Shown: one piece after another, positions 34,645 to 41,597 of the stretch
How the letters are laid out: the number at the start of each line of letters is the position of its first letter
How positions within the stretch are numbered: position 1 is the first letter of the stretch
NCBI GenBank assembly: GCA_027622275.1
Contig: JAQBZB010000008.1
Coordinates: 1 to 64,000, forward strand
Source: Planctomycetota bacterium
GTDB taxonomy: Bacteria > Planctomycetota > Planctomycetia > Pirellulales > Pirellulaceae
DNA length: 64,000 nucleotides
Reading direction: 5' to 3'
Translations under genes and position numbers: made by a program
Notes under the pieces: model-generated
The model's input: the letters and a program-made list of their open reading frames with translations, nothing else
What the model was told of the DNA's origin: nothing
Database searches by the model: none

Positions 34645-35664
34645 ATGACGATGTATCCCCAATTCGATCGTTCGCGTCTGATCATCAAACCGCTCGACGA
34701 GCGGACACACGACCTTCAGCACTCGACGCTGCTTTCGCTCGACGATGTGCCGCAAGCGTTGGACGACGTGTCGATGCAGCGCGTCGCGATACTGGGGCAG
34801 CGACTGGTCGCCGCCCGCGAGCGCGGCGCGTCGATCTTGATGTTGATGGGTGCTCACGTGCTGCGCGCCGGTGTCCAGCGGCAGTTCATTGACATGCTTG
34901 AGCGCGGCCTGATCACGCACGTCGGCATGAATGGTGCCGGGCCGATTCACGATTACGAATTGTCGCGGATCGGCGCGACTTGCGAGAGCGTCGCCCGCTA
35001 CATCCGCTCCGGCGAATTTGGCCTGTGGCGGGAAACAGGCGAGATCAACGACATCGTCCGCGAGGGCGCAGCGGCCGGGATGGGACTCGGCGAAGCCATC
35101 GGTCGCGCGATCTTGGAGAGCGACTTTCCTTATAAAGAGACGAGCGTGACAGCGGCCTGCGTCCGGCTCGGCATTCCGATCACGGTTCACCCAGGGATCG
35201 GCTACGACATCATTCACGAGCACCCGAACTTCGATCCCGCCGCTTTCGGCACCGCCAGCTACCGCGACTTTCTCACCGTCTGCGACACCGTCAGCAAGCT
35301 CGAAGGGGGCGTCTTCCTGTGCTTTGGTTCAGCCGTCATGGGGCCGGAGGTTTATCTCAAGGCGTTGTCGATGGCCAGGAACGTCGCACATCAGGAAGGA
35401 CGTCGGATCGCGAACTTCACGACAGCGGCCTTCGACTTGATTTCAATCGATGGCGACTTTCAGCAGGAAGCTTCCAAGTCGAACCCGCAGTATTACTACC
35501 GGCCTTGGAAAACGATCCTCGTGCGGACCGTCGCCGACGGCGGCGAGAGTTTTTATGTTTGCGGCGATCATCGGCGAACGCTCCCGCAACTGCGACGAGC
35601 CGCCTTGGCCGCGGAAATCTCAGCCGCTGAAATCTCAGCCGCGGAAGCCTCAGACACGGAGTGA
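34645..35664 (+). CDS. Deoxyhypusine-synthase-like protein
   Basis: This product of about 339 residues has stretches that recall the deoxyhypusine synthase superfamily: LMLMGAHVLRAGVQ, HVGMNGAGPIHDYELS, FGLWRETGEIND and VHPGIGYDIIHEHP. That superfamily binds NAD in a Rossmann fold. True deoxyhypusine synthase modifies eIF5A, which bacteria lack, so this member must do something else. A TTG at 34630 directly after the HAD stop is an alternative start. It ends 9 bases before the PfkB gene. The C-terminal (AEISAAE) repeat is odd and probably of no function. Confidence 0.75.
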   Translation: MTMYPQFDRSRLIIKPLDERTHDLQHSTLLSLDDVPQALDDVSMQRVAILGQRLVAARERGASILMLMGAHVLRAGVQRQFIDMLERGLITHVGMNGAGPIHDYELSRIGATCESVARYIRSGEFGLWRETGEINDIVREGAAAGMGLGEAIGRAILESDFPYKETSVTAACVRLGIPITVHPGIGYDIIHEHPNFDPAAFGTASYRDFLTVCDTVSKLEGGVFLCFGSAVMGPEVYLKALSMARNVAHQEGRRIANFTTAAFDLISIDGDFQQEASKSNPQYYYRPWKTILVRTVADGGESFYVCGDHRRTLPQLRRAALAAEISAAEISAAEASDTE

Positions 35665-35673
35665 GCCGACGGT

Positions 35674-36702
35674 ATGCTTGCACGCTCGCGACTCGAATCG
35701 CTGCTCTCGAACTTCCCGAACCTGACGATCGGGTTGGTCGGCGATTTGTTCCTGGACCGCTATCTCGACATCGAGCCGGGAGTCGAAGAGATTTCGATCG
35801 AGACGGATCTCGAAGCCTATCAAATCGACTTGGTTCGCAACTCGCCCGGTGCGCTCGGCACGGTCATGAACAACCTCGCCGCGCTAGGCGTCGGGCGACT
35901 CGTTCCCATCACCGTGATCGGCGACGACGGGCAGGCGTATGATCTGCTCAAAGAACTTCGTCGGCTGCCGGTCGACGACTCGTACATGATCCAAGACGAG
36001 CATCGCTTGACGCCGACCTATACCAAGCCACTGAAGCAAGACGCTGGCGGCCATTGGCGTGAGCTGAATCGACTCGATCTCCGCACCCGAGCGCCGCTGT
36101 CGGTTGCCACGTCGAAGAAGCTTTACCGAAACTTGTCGGAGGCGCTGGCCAAGTGTGACGGGCTGATCGTGCTCGATCAAATCAACGAGACGAATTGGGG
36201 CGTCGTCAACGACCAGACGCGACAAGTGCTCGACGGACTGACCGCCGCGGACCCCGAGAAGCTGGTCTTTGTCGACAGCCGCAATCATCTCGGCTGGTTT
36301 CAAAGCGGCGTGTTGAAGGGCAATCGCGCGGAATTGCTCGGCGCGATCGAAACCCCCGACGACGAATCACTCACAGTCGAACAGGCCGCACAACAGCTGT
36401 CGCGCCGCACCGGCCGAGCGGTCTACGCGACGCTCGGTGAAGCCGGGATCTTGATTGCCCGGCCGGATGGCACATTGTCGCGTTCGCCGGCGCACCCCGT
36501 GAGTGGTCCAATCGACATCGTGGGAGCCGGCGACAGCGCGACCAGCGGCATTGTTGCGTCTTTGCTCAGTGGCGCGAGCGACCTCGAAGCCGCCGACATC
36601 GCGAACCTCGTGGCTGGAATCACCATCCAGCAACTCGGAACGACCGGAACTGCGACACCGCAACAGGTCTTCGATCGCCATGCGGAACTAACGTCGCACT
36701 AA
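35674..36702 (+). CDS. PfkB/ribokinase-family sugar kinase
   Basis: This 342-residue protein has an N-terminal strand IGLVGDLFLDRY, GALGTVMNNLAALG and the PfkB signature GPIDIVGAGDSATSGI with catalytic Asp. It resembles the kinase half of heptose kinase/adenylyltransferase HldE (RfaE domain I) more than ribokinase, but lacks the nucleotidyltransferase half. It probably phosphorylates a sugar or sugar phosphate that the adjacent HAD phosphatase also handles. Confidence 0.87.
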   Translation: MLARSRLESLLSNFPNLTIGLVGDLFLDRYLDIEPGVEEISIETDLEAYQIDLVRNSPGALGTVMNNLAALGVGRLVPITVIGDDGQAYDLLKELRRLPVDDSYMIQDEHRLTPTYTKPLKQDAGGHWRELNRLDLRTRAPLSVATSKKLYRNLSEALAKCDGLIVLDQINETNWGVVNDQTRQVLDGLTAADPEKLVFVDSRNHLGWFQSGVLKGNRAELLGAIETPDDESLTVEQAAQQLSRRTGRAVYATLGEAGILIARPDGTLSRSPAHPVSGPIDIVGAGDSATSGIVASLLSGASDLEAADIANLVAGITIQQLGTTGTATPQQVFDRHAELTSH

Positions 36703-36731
36703 CTGTTTCCGGGACAATCGAACGACTGATT

Positions 36732-36799
36732 GAACAGAAGGAAACGGCGGAAACGAAGGGGTCGAATCACACCTTCGTTTCCTCCGTTACCTTCTGTTC
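36732..36799. repeat. Inverted repeat after the PfkB gene
   Basis: Arms of 28 bases (36732-36759 and 36772-36799) begin GAACAGAAGG and end CCTTCTGTTC with two mismatches and a short loop. It may act as a transcription barrier between the PfkB gene and the sialidase-like gene. Confidence 0.8.
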
Positions 36800-36975
36800 G
36801 AAGAGCGCCACTCGCCTCCGAACTGTCGACTAGAGAACACGTATCAGCTACCAAGCGGCAACAAGAATGATCACATTGAAGACATGTGGGCGAGTCCTTG
36901 CTTCGTGGTGCGTGCGCGGGGAGACTAGTGATTCCAGCAAGAGATACCAAAACGCCTTGAACGGAGGATTGAAAA

Positions 36976-38121
36976 ATGCGACTTGACTTGTGCGGCTTCA
37001 CCATACTTTTGTGCTACTTCGTGAGTACGGCAACCGCCGCCGAACCTCTCCCGGCTGCCTACACGATCCCCACCATCGACCTTGCCGGTCAGAAGCATCG
37101 CCAGGTCGTCGTCGATCGCGAGGCGGGACAATATCTCGGCCATCCGACGACGGTGATGTTGGAAGACAATAAGACGTTGCTGTGCGTCTATCCAAAAGGT
37201 CACGGCCGAGGAGCGATTGTCTACAAACGCAGTGACGATGCAGGGTTGACCTGGTCGGATCGATTACCGACTCCGGAGAGCTGGGCGACGAGCCAGGAAG
37301 TACCGACGATCCATCGCGTTGTCGACGCGGAAGGAAAGAAGCGGCTGATTATGTGGTCTGGTTTGTACCCGGCCCGGCTGGCCGTCAGCGAGGACGATGG
37401 CGCGAGTTGGTCCGAGCTGAAACCGGTCGGTGAGTGGGGCGGGATCGTGGTCATGGGCTTCGTTGGCAAGCTTCAACGGCCCGGGCGCTACTTGGCGATG
37501 TTTCATGACGACGGACGCTTCTTCACCGAGAACGGCGTTCGCCAGAATCCCGTCGAGTTTCGTTTGTACAAGACGTTCTCGAACGACGGCGGAGTGACTT
37601 GGTCCCCGCCAGCGATGATTCAGAAAGACGCGGCCGTTCATCTTTGCGAGCCGGGTCTGATCCGCTCGCCGGACGGGAAACAGTTCGCGGTGTTGCTGCG
37701 CGAGAACAGCCGGCGTCGCAACTCGCACGTGATCTTCTCCGACGACGAAGGCCTGACCTGGAGCGAGCCGCGCGAGCTGCCGGCGTCTCTCACCGGCGAC
37801 CGGCACACGGGAGTCTATGGTCCGGACGGCCGATTGTTCATCTCGTTCCGCGACACGACTCGCGAGAGTCCGACGAAAGGCGACTGGGTCGCGTGGGTGG
37901 GAACTTACGAGGACATTGTGGACGGTCGCGAAGGACAATATCGCGTCCGCTTGATGGACAATCACAAAGGTGCCGACTGTGCGTATCCGGCTGTTGAGAT
38001 TCTGCCCGATGGGACGATCGTGACCACGACGTATGGACACTGGGAAAAGGACGAAACAGCGTATATCGTGAGCGTTCGATTGAAATTGAACGAACTCGAC
38101 GAGATGCAGGCCGACAAGTAG
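36976..38121 (+). CDS. Secreted sialidase-like (Asp-box beta-propeller) protein
   Basis: This 381-residue protein follows a GGAGG site. It has a signal peptide (about 1-22, ending ATA) and four Asp-boxes of the S-x-D-x-G-x-(T/S)-W type: SDDAGLTW, SEDDGASW, SNDGGVTW and SDDEGLTW. These mark a six-bladed sialidase/neuraminidase-type propeller. An Arg near HRQVVVDREAG and FRDTTRES late in the protein could serve substrate binding. Planctomycetes have many such proteins, and sialic acid is not necessarily the substrate. Confidence 0.87.
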   Translation: MRLDLCGFTILLCYFVSTATAAEPLPAAYTIPTIDLAGQKHRQVVVDREAGQYLGHPTTVMLEDNKTLLCVYPKGHGRGAIVYKRSDDAGLTWSDRLPTPESWATSQEVPTIHRVVDAEGKKRLIMWSGLYPARLAVSEDDGASWSELKPVGEWGGIVVMGFVGKLQRPGRYLAMFHDDGRFFTENGVRQNPVEFRLYKTFSNDGGVTWSPPAMIQKDAAVHLCEPGLIRSPDGKQFAVLLRENSRRRNSHVIFSDDEGLTWSEPRELPASLTGDRHTGVYGPDGRLFISFRDTTRESPTKGDWVAWVGTYEDIVDGREGQYRVRLMDNHKGADCAYPAVEILPDGTIVTTTYGHWEKDETAYIVSVRLKLNELDEMQADK

Positions 38122-38214
38122 TCAAACCGCTCGCCAGGGGTCAAGGCTTTCGCTGGTCGACGGACGGTATAATCCTCGGTTTCGCTTGTTGGTATCCACG
38201 CAGGGAGTCCTCAC

Positions 38215-39318
38215 GTGATTATTGGTGTACCCAAAGAGGTCAAACAAGACGAATACCGTGTCGGCATGTTGCCGGTTGGCGTCGAGGAACTCGTGCGAGC
38301 GGGGCATACGGTCTTAATCGAAGCCGGCGCGGGATTGGGATCGGGGTTGCCGGACCACGAGTACCTCCAGGCCGGAGCCGAGTTGATCGTGTCGGCCAGC
38401 GAGATCTTCGGACGGGCCAACTTGATCGTCAAAGTGAAGGAGCCTCAGCCGAGCGAGCTGCCGTTGATTCGTCCCGGACAGGCGCTGTTTACTTACTTTC
38501 ACTTTGCCGCCGATCGGGAGCTGACGGATGCGATGGTCGACTCGCAAGCAACCTGCGTCGCCTACGAAACATTGCAGGACCGCCAAGGCCGCTTGCCTTT
38601 GCTGACACCGATGAGCGAAGTCGCCGGCCGGATGAGCATTCAAGAAGGAGCCAAGTATCTCGAGCGGCCTCAGATGGGACGCGGGATTCTGTTGGGCGGA
38701 GTGCCCGGCGTGGCGCCGGCTCACATCACGATCCTTGGCGGCGGCGTGGTGGGAGCGAACGCGGCGAAGATCGCCGCCGGCTTTCAGGCCGATGTTGCCA
38801 TTCTCGATATCAATATGGATCGCTTGCGGTACTTGGACGACATCATGCCAGCCAATGTCAACGTCTTGTATAGTGACCGCCATGTCATTCGGGAGCAGCT
38901 TCGGATGGCGGATTTGGTGATTGGCTCGGTGCTGATACCCGGTGCGAAAGCTCCGCGACTTGTCACGCGCGAGGACCTCAAGATCATGAAGCAAGGGAGC
39001 GTCGTGATTGATGTCTGCATTGACCAGGGCGGTTGTCTCGAATCAAGCCGGCCGACGACGCACAGCGACCCGACGTACATCGAAAGCGATGTCGTTCACT
39101 ATTGCGTCACCAACATGCCGGGTGCCGTCGGACGGACCAGCACTTTCGCCTTATGTAACGTCACGCTCCCTTGGGTTCTTCAGATCGCCAAGCGAGGCAT
39201 CGACGATGCCGCCCGGGACCTGGCACCGATCGCCTCTGCGATCAATATTCGCGGCGGAGCCATTACGAACCAGGCGGTTGCGGAGACGTTCGGGATGCCG
39301 TACAAACCGTTGTTCTGA
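38215..39318 (+). CDS. ald: Alanine dehydrogenase
   Basis: This 367-residue enzyme converts L-alanine and NAD to pyruvate, ammonia and NADH. It has MIIGVPKEVKQDEYRVG at the N-terminus, a catalytic Lys in VKVKEPQ, His in YFHFAADR, and the NAD site ILGGGVVGANAAKIA. The end region NMPGAVGRTSTFALCNVTLPW is family-specific. Length and motifs are complete. A GTG at 38215 is the start used, directly before IIGVPKE. No operon partner is evident. Confidence 0.95.
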   Translation: MIIGVPKEVKQDEYRVGMLPVGVEELVRAGHTVLIEAGAGLGSGLPDHEYLQAGAELIVSASEIFGRANLIVKVKEPQPSELPLIRPGQALFTYFHFAADRELTDAMVDSQATCVAYETLQDRQGRLPLLTPMSEVAGRMSIQEGAKYLERPQMGRGILLGGVPGVAPAHITILGGGVVGANAAKIAAGFQADVAILDINMDRLRYLDDIMPANVNVLYSDRHVIREQLRMADLVIGSVLIPGAKAPRLVTREDLKIMKQGSVVIDVCIDQGGCLESSRPTTHSDPTYIESDVVHYCVTNMPGAVGRTSTFALCNVTLPWVLQIAKRGIDDAARDLAPIASAINIRGGAITNQAVAETFGMPYKPLF

Positions 39319-39332
39319 GAAGCAGGAACGGA

Positions 39333-39423
39333 ATATCGAATATCGAACAAGGAATGCTGAAGTCCGAAGAAACGCCAACCGATCCACTTTCCCCTTCGAC
39401 ATTCCTTGTTCGATATTCGATAT
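39333..39423. repeat. Perfect 24-bp inverted repeat
   Basis: Arms at 39333-39356 and 39400-39423 are perfect complements and contain ATATCGAACAAGGAATG. They flank a 43-base spacer. The element lies between ald and purE. It is of the type found repeatedly between genes in Pirellulales genomes. Confidence 0.88.
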
Positions 39424-39472
39424 TCAACACCTGCGCTGACCGCTCTCCGAATTAGAACGGAAGTTAAAGGAA

Positions 39473-39979
39473 ATGACAGACAAAACTCCTCGCGTCGGGA
39501 TTCTGATGGGAAGCGACAGCGACTGGCCCAAGATCAAGAAGGTCGCCGACGCATTGAATGAATTCGACGTGGCTTTTGAAGTCCGCGTGATGAGCGCGCA
39601 TCGCACGCCGCATCTCGTCGCCGACTACGCCACGACCGCGATTGACCGCGGCTTGCAAGTGATCATCGCGGCTGCCGGTGGCGCGGCTCACTTGGCCGGC
39701 GTCGTGGCGGCGCACACGACGTTGCCCGTCATCGGCTTGCCAGTTCCCACGCCGGATCTCGGCGGACTCGATTCGTTACTGTCCACGGTCCAGATGCCAG
39801 GTGATGTTCCCGTCGCCAGCATGGCGGTCGGCATGGGCGGGCCTCGCAATGCGGGCTTGTTCGCCGTTCAAATCATGGCCACCGCCGACCCGGAACTCCG
39901 CCGCAAGCTCGTCGAGTTCAAGGCTCGGCTCATCGATCAGGTTGTGGAGAAAGACGCGAAGCTGCAACAAAGTCTGTAG
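39473..39979 (+). CDS. purE: N5-carboxyaminoimidazole ribonucleotide mutase PurE
   Basis: This 168-residue enzyme rearranges N5-CAIR to CAIR in purine synthesis. It has the class I signatures GILMGSDSDWP, SAHRTPHL, AAAGGAAHLAGVVAAHT and VATMAVG-like sequence (here ASMAVGMGGPRNAG). The length is normal. A PurK gene is not adjacent. Confidence 0.95.
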   Translation: MTDKTPRVGILMGSDSDWPKIKKVADALNEFDVAFEVRVMSAHRTPHLVADYATTAIDRGLQVIIAAAGGAAHLAGVVAAHTTLPVIGLPVPTPDLGGLDSLLSTVQMPGDVPVASMAVGMGGPRNAGLFAVQIMATADPELRRKLVEFKARLIDQVVEKDAKLQQSL

Positions 39980-40139
39980 CCGGTAGCGAGGTAGGCCGGA
40001 GCAAGGCTTCGCGCAGCTCCGGCAGCGGTATAAGGTTTGGGGAGGGCGAAGCTCCCGCTGAGCCGGTTCGGCAGGAGCCTCACTCCGCCGGTAACCTTTC
40101 ATCCGCCGTTCGCCTTAACAGGGTCCGGCAGGTCACAAA
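39980..40139. repeat. Short repeat elements between purE and mtnA
   Basis: The spacer contains two hairpin-like GC-rich words, GCCGGAGC...GCTCCGGC (about 39992-40022) and GGAGGGCGAAGCTCC (about 40039-40053), typical of dispersed planctomycete repeats. No gene is seen. Confidence 0.6.
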
Positions 40140-41198
40140 ATGTCCAACAACGACAAGATCGAGACGTTGCGTTGGGTCGGCGACGTCGACGGGCATCTGG
40201 TGATGATCGATCAGACGCTGTTGCCGGTTGAGTTCCGGGAGTTGGAATGCCGGTCGATCGAGCAAGTCTGGGAAGCGATCAAGCAACTGCGCGTCCGTGG
40301 CGCGCCGGCGATCGGAATCGCGGCTGGTTATGGCGTCTGTCTCGGGCTGCGAGGTGCCAATGACGCCGCCGCGCTACGGACTCGACTGGACAAGTCCGTT
40401 GACTATCTGGCCACAAGCCGTCCGACGGCAGTGAATTTATTTTGGGCACTCGATCGGATGCAGGCCAAAGCCGCGTCGCTCGAGGGTGAATCAGCCGCTT
40501 CGATCCGTGATGTCTTGCTCGCCGAAGCTCGCGCGATCCACGAAGAAGATCGCGCGATGTGTCACGCCATCGGGCGCTATGGTGCTGCCTTGCTGGAAGA
40601 CGGACAGGGAGTCCTCACGCATTGCAACGCCGGTGGGCTCGCGACCGCGGAGTACGGCACAGCGCTATCCGTTTTCTTTACCGCCCAAGACGAAGGCAAG
40701 AACTTGCGCGTGTTCGTCGACGAGACACGGCCCTTGCTGCAAGGCGCGCGATTGACTGCGTGGGAGCTGACCAGGCGGAACATCGACGCCACGCTAATCT
40801 GCGACTCGATGGCGGCCCAAGTGATGCGGGAAGGCAAGGTCCAAGCCGTGATCACGGGCGCGGACCGCATCGCGGCCAACGGCGACACGGCCAACAAGAT
40901 CGGCACCTATTCGATCGCCGTCTTGGCGCGAGCGCACGGCATCCCCTTCTACATTGCGGCCCCTTCCTCGACGTTCGACCTCTCGATCCCCAACGGCACC
41001 AACATCCCGATCGAAGAGCGCTCCTCCGAAGAGATCACCCACGGCTTCGGTCGCCAAACAGCTCCGACCGGCGTCAAAGTCTACAACCCCGCCTTCGACG
41101 TCACGCCTGCCGAGTACATTCAAGCCATCATCACCGAGCGCGGGCTGATCGATCCGGTCTCGGAAGCCAATATCCGGCGGATGCTTGGCTGCGTGTGA
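40140..41198 (+). CDS. mtnA: S-methyl-5-thioribose-1-phosphate isomerase
   Basis: This 352-residue enzyme of methionine salvage isomerises methylthioribose 1-phosphate to methylthioribulose 1-phosphate. It carries VRGAPAIGIAAGYG at about 51-64, the catalytic Cys in THCNAGGLAT and the Asp in ITGADRIAANGDTANKIGTY. The C-terminal FDVTPAEYI block is typical. The length is normal. No other salvage genes are adjacent. Confidence 0.95.
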   Translation: MSNNDKIETLRWVGDVDGHLVMIDQTLLPVEFRELECRSIEQVWEAIKQLRVRGAPAIGIAAGYGVCLGLRGANDAAALRTRLDKSVDYLATSRPTAVNLFWALDRMQAKAASLEGESAASIRDVLLAEARAIHEEDRAMCHAIGRYGAALLEDGQGVLTHCNAGGLATAEYGTALSVFFTAQDEGKNLRVFVDETRPLLQGARLTAWELTRRNIDATLICDSMAAQVMREGKVQAVITGADRIAANGDTANKIGTYSIAVLARAHGIPFYIAAPSSTFDLSIPNGTNIPIEERSSEEITHGFGRQTAPTGVKVYNPAFDVTPAEYIQAIITERGLIDPVSEANIRRMLGCV

Positions 41199-41597
41199 CG
41201 ATGTCAGTCACATGGTTTGGTGCAGCACTGGCTCACCTCTCTCGCGTCCCGATCTTTGCTGCAATGGAGCTGCTATCTCAGCAAACGGTGGTTAACCGTT
41301 GCATCCCTCTGCCAATCGTCCCGCGAATCGTTTGTTCGCGAGAGCGGAGTCACCGTGACCGCGGAACACAGGGCGATTGTTTGTTCGAAGTTGCGGAAGA
41401 AGTAGCATGTCCCCGTGGGCGTGCCAGCTCGCGAACGCCTGAACACACACGGCCCACGGGGCCATGCTACTCATTCGAAGGCACCGCAGATTAAACAAAA
41501 CAAATACGCTGCCACGGAACAAGTCTAGAGGTTTTTCTCGCATCGACAGGTTATCCTTAGAAGAACCTTTGCCCCTACTGCACCTGGAGAATGATCG
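41199..41597. other. Intergenic region with inverted repeat
   Basis: No gene is credible here. An inverted repeat occupies 41401-41471. The start signal of the following gene lies at the right end (GGAGAATGATCG before the ATG). Confidence 0.6.
41401..41471. repeat. Inverted repeat between mtnA and the PVC dehydrogenase
   Basis: Arms of 20 bases (41401-41420 and 41452-41471) with one mismatch contain AGTAGCATG and CATGCTACT and a GTGGGC/GCCCAC inner end. The outer word CATGCTAC and CCCCGTGGGC recur in many planctomycete intergenic repeats, by recollection. Confidence 0.8.

Noticed and set aside
33805-35223. 472-codon antisense frame opposite the HAD and deoxyhypusine-synthase-like genes
   Set aside because: It is His/Arg/Gln-rich with no family resemblance and lies opposite two well-supported genes; such frames arise from the codon bias of GC-rich DNA.
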